A stretch of DNA of 64,000 bases from Rhodospirillales bacterium. Its GTDB lineage: Bacteria > Pseudomonadota > Alphaproteobacteria > Rhodospirillales > SHVU01. The DNA lies in NCBI GenBank assembly GCA_009691105.1, contig SHVU01000005.1, positions 1 to 64,000 on the forward strand, written 5' to 3'. Of this stretch, positions 37,738-47,165 are shown piece by piece; the stretch's first letter is position 1; each line of letters starts with the position of its first letter. The position numbers and the translations under genes are program-made. A model generated the notes under the pieces. It searched no databases and was not told where the DNA came from. It was given only the letters and a program-made list of their open reading frames with translations.

Positions 37738-37962
37738 CTATTTACGCCGGGCTTTTCGTGCCGGCTTCTTCTTATGTTGCGGAAGATCGGATGCCATCAT
37801 TCGTCCCGCACCCGAGTGCTCGGCATCGACGTCGATCAAGAAGACGGTGACCGATTCCTTCGGTATGCCGTACGCGTTCACGATCGTATCGGTGATTCCG
37901 TGGATGACCTTGCGCCGCTTAGCGGCGGGGCGGCTAAAGCCATAGACGTGAACGATCGGCAT
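37738..37962 (-). CDS. 4-oxalocrotonate tautomerase family protein
   Basis: MPIVHVYGFSRPAAKRRKVIHGITDTIVNAYGIPKESVTVFLIDV; Pro at position 2. Confidence 0.85.
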   Translation of the reverse strand: MPIVHVYGFSRPAAKRRKVIHGITDTIVNAYGIPKESVTVFLIDVDAEHSGAGRMMASDLPQHKKKPARKARRK

Positions 37963-38016
37963 CGAATCCTCCGGAATCGGTTGGGACGGCGCGATGGCGG
38001 GTGAAGTCGGTCGGGC

Positions 38017-38832
38017 CTAGGCGGCCCGCCAGACCACCGGAAACAGGTCGCAGTCGAGCTTGTCGCCCGGCTTCAGGCCCGGGTCGCGCAGAAGACGGAT
38101 CATCTTCTTGCGCTGGATGAAGCGTGCATCGTCGCCCGTAAAGCGCACCGACAAAGCCCGCCGCCGGCGTTCCGACGTCGTATTGCCGCGCGCCCCGTGA
38201 AGGGTGAGGGCCGAGAACATCACAGCGTCGCCGGCTTTCATGTCCCACGACAGGATGTTGAAATCGTCGCGGTGGCTTTCGACGTCCGGCAATTTTTCGA
38301 ACTCGTCGGTTTCGACGGCGCCCGTCCCGCGAAAATCGAACGGCTGATAGCGATGACCCGAGACGTGCGATCCCGCCACGAACTCGAGCCCGCCGTTGGT
38401 GCCGTCGACATCGTCGAGGGCGAGCCACATCGAGGCGACTTGGCGTCCCTCGGCCGGCCAGTAGTTCATGTCCTGGTGCCAGGGCGTCGGCGTCACCGCA
38501 CCCGGGTCCTTCACCATCAAATGGTCGTAGAAGAGATTGACCTTGGTGGCGCGCATGACGCGGCCGACCACACCGGCGGCGGGCGATTCAAACGCGTAGG
38601 CCCGAAAGTCCGGATCGAAGGTCCACATGAACTTCTCGGAGAGAAACATCCCCGGATCCTGCGGGCTGTAGCGCTCGGTGAACGGCCCGGGGTTTTTCTC
38701 GATCCGATCGATGGCGTTGCGCAGGCGATCGACCCATTCCGTGTTCAGAACCTTGCGGATGCAAACGGCTCCGTCGCGCTCATAGGCGCGGACGTCATCT
38801 TCGGTAACCCGTGGCCGCACAGCGTCATTCAT
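38017..38832 (-). CDS. Phytanoyl-CoA dioxygenase (PhyH) family protein
   Basis: TPWHQDMNYWPAEGRQVASMWLALDDVDGTNGGLEFVAGSH (HxD motif), LHGARGNTTSERRRALSVRF. Confidence 0.9.
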   Translation of the reverse strand: MNDAVRPRVTEDDVRAYERDGAVCIRKVLNTEWVDRLRNAIDRIEKNPGPFTERYSPQDPGMFLSEKFMWTFDPDFRAYAFESPAAGVVGRVMRATKVNLFYDHLMVKDPGAVTPTPWHQDMNYWPAEGRQVASMWLALDDVDGTNGGLEFVAGSHVSGHRYQPFDFRGTGAVETDEFEKLPDVESHRDDFNILSWDMKAGDAVMFSALTLHGARGNTTSERRRRALSVRFTGDDARFIQRKKMIRLLRDPGLKPGDKLDCDLFPVVWRAA

Positions 38833-38899
38833 GGCGTCCTCCCTGATTTTGTTGAATCGAAGGGCAACTTGCCTGCCTGGTCAAGGCTATTGTCAGCCC

Positions 38900-39664
38900 C
38901 TAGCGGCCCGTGAACTTGGGTTTACGCTTTTCGACGAAGGCCTTGATGCCCTCGACATGGTCTTCGCTTTGCCACAGCAGCAATTTGCGCTCGAGGCTCA
39001 GGGATTCATCCAAAGGCTTCTCGAAGGCCATGAGGGTCTCGGCCTTGACCATCTGGGCCGTGAGCGGCGAATGCTCGGCGATCCGTGCTGCGATGGTCAG
39101 GGCCCGCTCCAGTGTCTGGGCGGCGGGAACGATCTCGGCGGCAAGGCCCCACGCGCCGGCAGTCTTGGCGTCGATCGGATCTCCGGTGAGGCCCATCAAC
39201 ATTGCTCGGGCTTTGCCGACAACCCGGGGCAGGCGTTGCGTGCCACCGTCGCCGGCAAACGCGGCGATCTTGATCTCGGGTGCGCCGAACTTGGCGGTAT
39301 CGCCGGCAATGACGATGTCGCAGAGCATGGTCAGTTCCATCCCGCCGCCCAGCGCCCAGCCGTTGACCGCCGCGACCATGGGTTTGCGGAATTTCTCGAT
39401 GGTCTTCCACGACGTCAGGCGATTCTTCTCGGCCCACATCGGCATGTGGCCGGTGGGCATCTCTTTGATGTCGGCGCCCGCGGAGAAGGCCTTCTCATTG
39501 CCGGTCAGCACGACGACGCGGATGGCGTCGTCAGCATCGGCTTCGCGAAGCGCCGTCGCGACTTCGACCAGAAGATCCTTGGACAACGCGTTCAGGGACT
39601 TCGGCCGGTTGAGCGTAATCAGCATAACCCCCGGTCGGGGCTTGGCGACGATGATGTGCTGCAT
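38900..39664 (-). CDS. Enoyl-CoA hydratase/isomerase family protein
   Basis: LITLNRPKSLNALSKDLL; FSAGADIKEM; AAVNGWALGGGMELTMLCDIVIAGDTAKFGAPEI. Confidence 0.93.
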   Translation of the reverse strand: MQHIIVAKPRPGVMLITLNRPKSLNALSKDLLVEVATALREADADDAIRVVVLTGNEKAFSAGADIKEMPTGHMPMWAEKNRLTSWKTIEKFRKPMVAAVNGWALGGGMELTMLCDIVIAGDTAKFGAPEIKIAAFAGDGGTQRLPRVVGKARAMLMGLTGDPIDAKTAGAWGLAAEIVPAAQTLERALTIAARIAEHSPLTAQMVKAETLMAFEKPLDESLSLERKLLLWQSEDHVEGIKAFVEKRKPKFTGR

Positions 39665-39691
39665 GGCGTGTCCTCGTGTGTGGGGTAAAGC

Positions 39692-40714
39692 CTACGCGCT
39701 GCGCCGCGGGACGGGCGCCGCGGGATCGATCAACCCTTCGTGTTTGAGCTCGGCCCAAAAGTCCGCCGGTATCGACGTCTTGAGGCCACGGACATAGCTG
39801 CGCAGATGAGCGGCGCTGCGACCGCCCATGACAATCGATGCGACGGCCGGATGCGCCAAAGGAAATTGGAGTGCCGCCGCGGCCAGCGGAACGCGATGGG
39901 CGCGCGCCACGCGTTCCAGCGCTTCGACCTTGGCGCGAACGGCAGGCGGCGGCGGACGATGGCCATAGGTCGAGCGCTTGCGAAGACCACGCGCCAAGAC
40001 GCCCGTGTTGAAGACTTGGCCGATGACGACGCCGATTTTGCGCGCCTCGCAGAGCGGCAGCATCGAGGCCAGCGCCGACTGTTCGAGTAGCGAATAGCGG
40101 CCGGCAAGAAGGAAGCAATCGAAGTCGCCCTGTTGGGCGCCAAGCTGACAGACACGCCAGTCGACCGAACCGATGCCGATGGCGCGCAGCACGCCCTCGT
40201 CGCGCAGGCGCTTGAGCGCCCGATACGTTCCCTTCATCGCTTCGCCGAAGCGGTCTTTCCAACTCGGTCCGTGAGTGGGCGCATCGGGGTCGTGAATGAG
40301 TCCGATATCGACCCGATCGAGACCGAGCCGGAGCAAGCTGTGTTCGACAGATCGCAGCGCCGCGTCATAGCCGTAGTCGAAGCGGACGGAGAAGGGCAGG
40401 CGGTCGATATAGGGTTTGCGGCCAGGATTGTTCGGCTCGGGGCTCAGCAATCGGCCGATCTTGGTCGAGAGCACGTAGCCGGCGCGCGGATAGGCTCGCA
40501 AGCTTCGGCCCATGCGGTGTTCGCCGAGACCGCCACCGTAATAGGCGGCGGTGTCGAAATACCGGACCCCGAGATCATGGGCCTCGGCAATCGCGGCCAT
40601 CGCGTCCGGTTCCGGACACGGACGGTGAAGATTGCCAAGTTGTGACCCTCCAAGCCCGAGAGCCGTCAGCTTGAGCTTGGTCTTGCCGAGGCGGCGGAGG
40701 GCTGTGGGATTCAT
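39692..40714 (-). CDS. Aldo/keto reductase
   Basis: LTALGLGGSQLGNL; YFDTAAYYGGGLGEHRMGRSL; LGLDRVDIGLIHDPD; start MNPTAL at 40714. Confidence 0.9.
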   Translation of the reverse strand: MNPTALRRLGKTKLKLTALGLGGSQLGNLHRPCPEPDAMAAIAEAHDLGVRYFDTAAYYGGGLGEHRMGRSLRAYPRAGYVLSTKIGRLLSPEPNNPGRKPYIDRLPFSVRFDYGYDAALRSVEHSLLRLGLDRVDIGLIHDPDAPTHGPSWKDRFGEAMKGTYRALKRLRDEGVLRAIGIGSVDWRVCQLGAQQGDFDCFLLAGRYSLLEQSALASMLPLCEARKIGVVIGQVFNTGVLARGLRKRSTYGHRPPPPAVRAKVEALERVARAHRVPLAAAALQFPLAHPAVASIVMGGRSAAHLRSYVRGLKTSIPADFWAELKHEGLIDPAAPVPRRSA

Positions 40715-40820
40715 GATTCTTGGCGTCTGATCAGGCCGGAGGTAGGATCGTTTGACCATACAGCCAGTAGGCGTCCCGCGAAAGTCCGGCGACGCCGCTC
40801 TGACCCCGAGGGACAATCCC

Positions 40821-41738
40821 ATGCCTAAGAAATTACGCGGCACCTACACCGTCATCGTCACGCCCTTCACCAATGACAATAAGATCGACGAAACGATGCT
40901 GCGCTGGCTCGTCGATTTCCAGATCTCCGAGGGCATTCACGGAATTATCGCGCTCGCCTCGAACGGCGAGTTTCTGTCGCTGAACGATCAGGAGCGCCAC
41001 GACGTCGCGCGGATCGTGATCGACCAGGCGCGCGGCCGAGTCCCCGTCGTCATCGGCACCGCCGCCGAGAACACCGATCACGTCATCCACTACACCAAAG
41101 ACGCGGAGAAGCTCGGCGCCGACGCTGCGATGATCCTGACGCCGTACTATGCCTGGATCGACGAGGAAGAGATCTACACGCACTACAAGCGTATCGCTGA
41201 GGCGGTGTCGCTGCCGATCATGCTCTACAACCATCCGGCATCGACCGTGCTCGACATCAAGCCGCCTCTGGTGGCGCGCTTGGCCGAGATCGACAACATC
41301 CTCTACATCAAAGAATCGACGACCGACACGCGCCGGGTCTATCGCATCAACGATCTGTGCAAGGGCAAGATCACGGTCTTCGCGGGCTATCTCGGCTACG
41401 AGTCGTTCATGGTCGGAGCGGAGGGCTGGGTCTCGGTCTGCGCCAACATCCTGCCGCGCAAATCGGCGCAGTTGTTCGAACTTGCCGTCGACAAGAACGA
41501 CAAGGACGAGGCCTGGGTCGTCTTCAAGGAGCTCGTGCCGCTGATCGATTTCCTCGGCGATCATCTCTACGCCCACGGCATGAAGGCGGCCTTCAAGATG
41601 CTGGGTCGAGACATGGGGATTCCGCGCCCTCCACGCTTGCCCATGCGCAAGGAACTTGAGCCGAAGCTGCGGCAGGTCATGACCGATCTCGGTCTCTTCA
41701 AGAAAGAGCTGCCGCCGGTCAGGGCCAACGCGGCGTGA
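40821..41738 (+). CDS. Dihydrodipicolinate synthase (DapA/NAL) family protein
   Basis: GTYTVIVTPFTNDNKIDETMLRWLVDFQISEGIHGIIALASNGEF; MLYNHPAST; LYIKESTTDTRRVY. Confidence 0.93.
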   Translation: MPKKLRGTYTVIVTPFTNDNKIDETMLRWLVDFQISEGIHGIIALASNGEFLSLNDQERHDVARIVIDQARGRVPVVIGTAAENTDHVIHYTKDAEKLGADAAMILTPYYAWIDEEEIYTHYKRIAEAVSLPIMLYNHPASTVLDIKPPLVARLAEIDNILYIKESTTDTRRVYRINDLCKGKITVFAGYLGYESFMVGAEGWVSVCANILPRKSAQLFELAVDKNDKDEAWVVFKELVPLIDFLGDHLYAHGMKAAFKMLGRDMGIPRPPRLPMRKELEPKLRQVMTDLGLFKKELPPVRANAA

Positions 41739-43246
41739 GCCGACGCTATACCGTCATCCGCGGCGGCCGGCTTCTCGATGGCGCCGGTCGCAATGGGGAC
41801 TTTGCGGACATTCTGATCGACGGCGACACGATCCGGACCATCGGGCCCGCGGGCCTTGCTGCGCCGGATGATGCCCTTGTCGTCGACGCTTCGGACAGGT
41901 TGCTGATCCCTGGACTCGTCAACGCTCATACCCACGGCGACGTGTCGTTCGCCAAGGGGCTCGGCGACAAGTGGACGTTGGAGCTTCTGCTCAACGCCAA
42001 TCCGTTGACCAGCGAGCGCTTCCGTCTCGAGGACAAACACCTCGCGGCGAAACTCGCCGCTGCCGAAATGGTCCTCGGAGGATGCACGGCCTGTTACGAC
42101 CTCTTTTCCGAGTTTCCGGTTCCCTCGGCCGATGGATTGGCGGCGGTGGGTCGCGCCTATGCCGAGATCGGCATTCGCGCCGTTGTCGCGCCGCTGATGG
42201 CGGACCGGAGTTTCTGGCAAGCCATCCCGGGTTTGATCGAGGCGATGCCCGAGGCGTTGCGCGCCCGGGTCGGGCCAGCGACGACCGATGCGGCCGATGC
42301 GGCGATCGAGTCGTGCCGGCGAGCCCTCAAGGAATGGCGATTGGATCGCGACCAGGTGCGTCTCGCTCTCGCCCCGACCATTCCGTATCACTGCGCCGCC
42401 GATTTTTTCCGAAGCTGCCGCCGCCTCGCCGATGAATACGGCGTCGGTATCCACAGCCATCTCGCGGAGTCCAAAGTTCAGGCGGTCGTCGGCCGCCACA
42501 AGTTCGGCATGAGTCTCGCCCGTCATCTGGACAGTCTCGGTGTGATCGGCCCTGACTTCACAGCCGCTCACGCTGTCTGGGTCGATGCCGACGATATCGC
42601 GCTGCTGGCCGATCGCGGCGCCACGGTGGCGCACAATCCGACGAGCAACCTGCGGCTTGGCGTCGGAGCAGCCCCGGTCAAGGCGATGTTGGATGCTGGC
42701 CTTGGTGTCGGCGTCGGCACCGATGCCGCGACCTGCTCGGATTCTCTCAACATGTTCGAGGCGATGCGGCTCGCCTGTTATCTTAGCCGGATTCATTCGC
42801 CGGACCCGGCCCAATGGCTGGGCGCCGAAGACGCGCTGCGCCTGGCCACCGAAGGCAGCGCCAGGGCTTTAGGGTTCGGGGATCGGATCGGCCAGCTCGC
42901 GCCGGGCTTCAAGGCCGACGTCGTGTTCCTGGATCTTGGTCGAATCGCCTACGTGCCGTTTAACCACGCGGCCCGGCAGGTGGTGTTCCAGGAGAACGGT
43001 GCCTCCGTCGACAGCGTCATGATCGGTGGCGCCTTCGTTGTCCGGGACGGCCGTCCTGTGAGCTTTGACCTCGCCAAACTCCGGGCCGAGGTCGAGCAAA
43101 CGATGGACCGCATCCGGGCCGAGACCGCGGAATCCGCGGCTCTGGTCAAGGCTCTAGAGCCCGTCGTGTCACGCTTCTGCGTCGCCTTATCGCAGGAGCC
43201 TTTCCACGTGCATCGCTACGTCGGAGAGGCGCCGCGCGCGCATTGA
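41735..43246 (+). CDS. Amidohydrolase, ATZ/TRZ-type (deaminase/chlorohydrolase subfamily)
   Basis: LIPGLVNAHTHGDVSFAKGLGD; HSHLAESKVQ; TAAHAVWVDADDIALLADRGATVAHNPTSNLRLG; GTDAATCSDSLNMFEAMRLA; overlaps the DapA-family stop. Confidence 0.92.
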   Translation: MSRRYTVIRGGRLLDGAGRNGDFADILIDGDTIRTIGPAGLAAPDDALVVDASDRLLIPGLVNAHTHGDVSFAKGLGDKWTLELLLNANPLTSERFRLEDKHLAAKLAAAEMVLGGCTACYDLFSEFPVPSADGLAAVGRAYAEIGIRAVVAPLMADRSFWQAIPGLIEAMPEALRARVGPATTDAADAAIESCRRALKEWRLDRDQVRLALAPTIPYHCAADFFRSCRRLADEYGVGIHSHLAESKVQAVVGRHKFGMSLARHLDSLGVIGPDFTAAHAVWVDADDIALLADRGATVAHNPTSNLRLGVGAAPVKAMLDAGLGVGVGTDAATCSDSLNMFEAMRLACYLSRIHSPDPAQWLGAEDALRLATEGSARALGFGDRIGQLAPGFKADVVFLDLGRIAYVPFNHAARQVVFQENGASVDSVMIGGAFVVRDGRPVSFDLAKLRAEVEQTMDRIRAETAESAALVKALEPVVSRFCVALSQEPFHVHRYVGEAPRAH

Positions 43247-43340
43247 CAAGGCTTCGGCGAGAGGGTCAGATAAATGTCACAATTCAATCACGAACGACTG
43301 GTCAATGGCTGCGCTTACCGACGATACATGGGGACCGTCT

Positions 43341-44234
43341 ATGAACGCCTTCGAAGGCAGCTACACCGTCATGTTGACGCCGTTCACCGAGGGCGGCGCG
43401 AAGGTCGACCTCGCGGCGACGCGCCGGTTCGTCGATTGGCAGATCAAGGAAGGCACTCCAGGCCTCATTCCATTGGGCTCGACCGGCGAGTTTCTGTCGG
43501 TCGCCGATGACGAGCGCACTCAATTCATCGAAACGATCATCGATCAGGCGAAGGGGCGCATCCCGGTCATCGTCGGCACCGCCTCCGAATGGTCCGACGA
43601 AGCCGTGCGCTACAGCAAGGAGGCCGAGCGCCTCGGCGCCGCCGGCGTCATGGTCATCCCGCCGTTCTATGCGACGCCCACCGACGATGAGTTGTTCGAG
43701 CACTACCGCCGGATCGGCGAGGCCATCTCGATTCCGATCATGGTCTACAACAACCCGTTCACGTCGAACGTCGATATGAAGCCGGCGCTGATCGCTCGGC
43801 TCGGCCAGATCGACAACGTCCTCTACGTCAAGGAATCGAGCGGCGACATCGGCCGCGGGCGCGAGATCGAACGGCTCTCGAAGGGCAAGGTCACGGTTTT
43901 CGCGGGCTATCACGCCTACGACACGATCGTCTGCGGGGCCAAGGGCTGGGTATCGGTCATCGGCAACATCGCGCCGCGCCTGTCGCAGGATCTCTACGAG
44001 ATCACGAGCAAGGGCGACCTCGTCAAAGGCCGCGATCTGTATCACCGCCTGCTGCCGACGCTCGACGCGATTTCGGGCGATCTCTACGTGTCGGCCACGA
44101 AGGCGGCGATGCCGTTGGTGGGAATGCCGATGGGTGAGCCGCGTCCGCCGCGCTTGCCCTTGCCGCAAGATCGTACTGCTGGGTTGAAGCGCGCGCTCGC
44201 CGATCTCGGGGTGCTCGCCAAAAAGGCGGCCTAA
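43341..44234 (+). CDS. Dihydrodipicolinate synthase (DapA/NAL) family protein
   Basis: GSYTVMLTPFTEGGAKVDLAATRRFVDWQIKEGTPGLIPLGSTGEF; MVYNNPFTS; LYVKESSGDIGRG. Confidence 0.93.
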   Translation: MNAFEGSYTVMLTPFTEGGAKVDLAATRRFVDWQIKEGTPGLIPLGSTGEFLSVADDERTQFIETIIDQAKGRIPVIVGTASEWSDEAVRYSKEAERLGAAGVMVIPPFYATPTDDELFEHYRRIGEAISIPIMVYNNPFTSNVDMKPALIARLGQIDNVLYVKESSGDIGRGREIERLSKGKVTVFAGYHAYDTIVCGAKGWVSVIGNIAPRLSQDLYEITSKGDLVKGRDLYHRLLPTLDAISGDLYVSATKAAMPLVGMPMGEPRPPRLPLPQDRTAGLKRALADLGVLAKKAA

Positions 44235-44296
44235 CGCCCGGTGGGTGTTCGAAAGGTCGTTCGTCGTCTGTACAGACCATGCAAGGGAGGAGTCAC

Positions 44297-45271
44297 ATGA
44301 AAAAGTTTTCTCTGCTGTCGTTGAGTGGTGCGCTCGTGATCCTGGTGTCCGGGATGGCGATGGCGGCCGATTTGACGTTCCGGGCCGGCCACTCGGCGGC
44401 GCCGGGCGAACCGTATGACGAAGGCCTGAAGAACATGAAGGCCGGGCTTGAGAAGCTGACCAACGGGAAGGCGACGATGCAGATCTTCCCGAGCAACCAA
44501 GTCGGCAACGAGCCGGACATGATCAAGGGCGTGCTGACCGGCACTCTCGACATCACCGTCCCGTCGAACGCGCCGCTGACGGCGTTCGTCGAAGAGCTCA
44601 AGATTTTCGACATGCCGTTCTTGTTCCGCGACCAGCGGCACATGAACCGGGTTTTGCGTGGACCGGCCCGCGATGAGATCGCCAAGGCCGTCGCCGCGAA
44701 GAACCTGCAACTGCTCGGCGTCTATGGCGTCGGGACGCGCCACATCATGACCAAGAAGGCTGTCGCCTCGATCGACGACTTGAAGGGCATGAAGATCCGG
44801 ACCATGCAGAGCCAGTATCACCTGGATGCGTTCCGAGCCTTCGGCGCCAATCCCACGGCGGTCAACTACAGCGAACTCTATGGGTCGCTGCAGACCGGCG
44901 TCGTCGACGGGGCCGAAGCCGCCAACACCAACTACTACAGCATGAAGTTCTACGAGCAGGCTCCGAACTGGGCCATGGTCGGTTGGCTGATCCTCACGGC
45001 GCCGCTGATCATGCAGAAGCAGAAGTTCGAAGCTCTGCCCAAGGATATCCAGACTGCCCTTATGCAGTCGGGTGAAGAGTCGGCGATCTTCGAGCAGGAC
45101 CTCTACAACAAGACGGACGACGCCTTTTTCGACGAGCTGAAGAAAAAGGGCATCAAGGTGACGCAGCCTGATCTGAAGCCCTTCCTCGCAGCCTCGAAAC
45201 AGGTCCACGAGAAGCATCTGACGACCGAAACCGATAAGCGCATTCTCAAGCTGATCCAAGACACGCAATAA
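44297..45271 (+). CDS. dctP: TRAP transporter substrate-binding protein (DctP)
   Basis: Signal peptide; GHSAAPGEPYDEGLKNMKAGLEKLTNGKATMQIFPSNQVGNEPDMIKGV; GMKIRTMQSQYHLDAFRAFGANPTAVNYSELYGSLQTGVVDGAE. Confidence 0.95.
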   Translation: MKKFSLLSLSGALVILVSGMAMAADLTFRAGHSAAPGEPYDEGLKNMKAGLEKLTNGKATMQIFPSNQVGNEPDMIKGVLTGTLDITVPSNAPLTAFVEELKIFDMPFLFRDQRHMNRVLRGPARDEIAKAVAAKNLQLLGVYGVGTRHIMTKKAVASIDDLKGMKIRTMQSQYHLDAFRAFGANPTAVNYSELYGSLQTGVVDGAEAANTNYYSMKFYEQAPNWAMVGWLILTAPLIMQKQKFEALPKDIQTALMQSGEESAIFEQDLYNKTDDAFFDELKKKGIKVTQPDLKPFLAASKQVHEKHLTTETDKRILKLIQDTQ

Positions 45272-45298
45272 GGTCGTAAGACAGGGTTCGACGACGAA

Positions 45299-45338
45299 GG
45301 CCGGGCGGGAGAGGATCTCCCCGCCCGGCCTTTGTGTT
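45299..45338 (+). terminator. Intercistronic hairpin between dctP and dctQ: GGCCGGGCGGG-agaggatctc-CCCGCCCGGCC-TTTGTGTT
   Basis: 11-bp perfect inverted repeat followed by T-rich tract. Confidence 0.8.
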
Positions 45339-45359
45339 GAGGGGCATCGGAGGGGCGCT

Positions 45360-45881
45360 ATGCAGAGCGTAACGACCGCGATCGAACGGATCGTGGAGGC
45401 CGTCCGCATCGTCGTGCGGTTCTTCGTCATCTTCGCCTTCGCCTATATGTGCGTGGCGGTCTTTGCCCAGGTTCTGGGGCGATATTTTTTCAATTATTCG
45501 ATCGACTGGGCTGTGGAAACCGCGACCTGGTCGCAAATCTGGATCGTGTTGCTCGGCTCGGGGCTCGCGATGCAGAAAGGCATGCACGTTTCGATCGACA
45601 TGCTGGCGCAGTTATTTCCGCTCTGGCTGGCGCGGGTTGCCAGTGTCGCGATCGCCTTGGGATGCGTCTGGTTTTTGGGCGTCGTCTTCTACGGCAGTCT
45701 GCCCTTGATTCAGGTTGGAAGCTTCGAGCGCTCGCCGGCCATGCATATGCCGATGTGGGTCATCTATTTGGGTCTTCCGATCGGAGCGAGCTACTTCGCG
45801 CTTGAGGTCGTGGCGTCCTTGATCCGGCGTTGGGATGCTCCCTTTGCGGCGGAGCGCGGCGTTGAGGAGGAAGTCCTGTGA
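45360..45881 (+). CDS. dctQ: TRAP transporter small permease (DctQ)
   Basis: TM protein with VAVFAQVLGRYFFNYSIDWAVETATWSQIWIVLLGSGLAMQKGMHVSID. Confidence 0.92.
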   Translation: MQSVTTAIERIVEAVRIVVRFFVIFAFAYMCVAVFAQVLGRYFFNYSIDWAVETATWSQIWIVLLGSGLAMQKGMHVSIDMLAQLFPLWLARVASVAIALGCVWFLGVVFYGSLPLIQVGSFERSPAMHMPMWVIYLGLPIGASYFALEVVASLIRRWDAPFAAERGVEEEVL

Positions 45882-47164
45882 TTTTCCTTTTCTCGCTGTT
45901 CTTCGTCCTGATCGTTGTCGGGATGCCCATCGTCTTCGTATTGGGCGTTTCCTCGACCCTGGCATTGTTGTTCATCACCGACGTCCCGGTCGCGATCGTC
46001 GCCCAACGCATCTATGCCGGGCTCGATTCCTTTACCTTGATGGCCATTCCGTTCTTCGTGTTCTGCGGCGCCATCATGGATGTGGGCGGGATCTCGCGCC
46101 GGATCGCCGATTTCGCCGGCGCCCTGGTCGGCTGGATCACCGGCAGCCTGCTTCACGTCGGCATCGTCATGGCGACGGTGCTGTCGACGATCTCCGGCTC
46201 CGGTTCCGCCGATACGGCGGCGGTCGCGGCGATTTTACGACCGGAGTTCGTGCGCCGGAAGTACGACATCGATTTCGCGGCGGCCATGGTGGCTTCCGCC
46301 GGGTGCTTGGGCCCGATCATTCCGCCAAGCTTGACCATGGTCGTCGTCGCCATGGTGTCGAACATGTCGGTCGGCGCGTTGTTCCTGGCGGGCTTCTTGC
46401 CGGGTCTTCTTACCGCGGCCGGCTTGATTCTGACGTCCTATGCCCACGCTAAGCGGGGCGGGCCGCAGTATCGGGAAATCGAACCCTTCACGCTGGCCCG
46501 CCTCTGGAAAACGTTCTGGGCGGCGATTCCGGCGCTCGGCATGCCGTTCTTGATTTTAGGTGGCATCGTCGGCGGCATCTTTACGCCGACCGAAGCCGCG
46601 GCTGTCGCGGTGTGGTACGGCCTGATCGTCGGGATGTTCGTCTACCGCGAGCTAAAGCTGAAAGACCTTCCGATGGTCATTCTGCGCTCGGCGATGCTCG
46701 CCTCCATGGTTGCGATCATCATCGGTACGGCTGCCATGTTTGCCTGGCTCATCGCCAATGCCGACGTTCCGCGGCTCATTGGCGCGTGGTTTCAGGAAGT
46801 GGCGACCAAGCCTTGGACGTTCCTGTTGCTCGTCAACGTCGTGCTCATGCTCGTCGGCTGTTTCATGGAAAGCATCGCGGCGATCCTGATCATCGTTCCG
46901 ATCTTGATGCCGATCGCCATCTCCTATGGCATCGATCCCATCCATTTCGGACTCGTCGTGGTCATGAACCTGTCGATCGGTATGATCACCCCGCCGTATG
47001 GGATCACGCTCTATGTCTCGTCGGCGATCTTCCAGCGTTCGGTCGTGCAAGTTGCTCGGCGCATGTTCTGGCCCTGGGCGATTATGACGATCGTTCTGCT
47101 GCTGACGACCTACGTGCCGTGGATCAGCCTGATCGTGCCGCAGATGGCGGGATTCCTGAACTAG
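45878..47164 (+). CDS. dctM: TRAP transporter large permease (DctM)
   Basis: IVVGMPIVFVLGVSSTLALLF; GSGSADTAAVAAILRPEFVRRKYD; MITPPYGITLYVSSAI; ATGA-type overlap. Confidence 0.95.
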   Translation: MIFLFSLFFVLIVVGMPIVFVLGVSSTLALLFITDVPVAIVAQRIYAGLDSFTLMAIPFFVFCGAIMDVGGISRRIADFAGALVGWITGSLLHVGIVMATVLSTISGSGSADTAAVAAILRPEFVRRKYDIDFAAAMVASAGCLGPIIPPSLTMVVVAMVSNMSVGALFLAGFLPGLLTAAGLILTSYAHAKRGGPQYREIEPFTLARLWKTFWAAIPALGMPFLILGGIVGGIFTPTEAAAVAVWYGLIVGMFVYRELKLKDLPMVILRSAMLASMVAIIIGTAAMFAWLIANADVPRLIGAWFQEVATKPWTFLLLVNVVLMLVGCFMESIAAILIIVPILMPIAISYGIDPIHFGLVVVMNLSIGMITPPYGITLYVSSAIFQRSVVQVARRMFWPWAIMTIVLLLTTYVPWISLIVPQMAGFLN

Positions 47165-47165
47165 C

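Noticed and set aside
33451-44234. Lysine biosynthesis dapA
   Set aside because: Three divergent copies in catabolic contexts; better called DapA/NAL superfamily lyases with unknown substrates.
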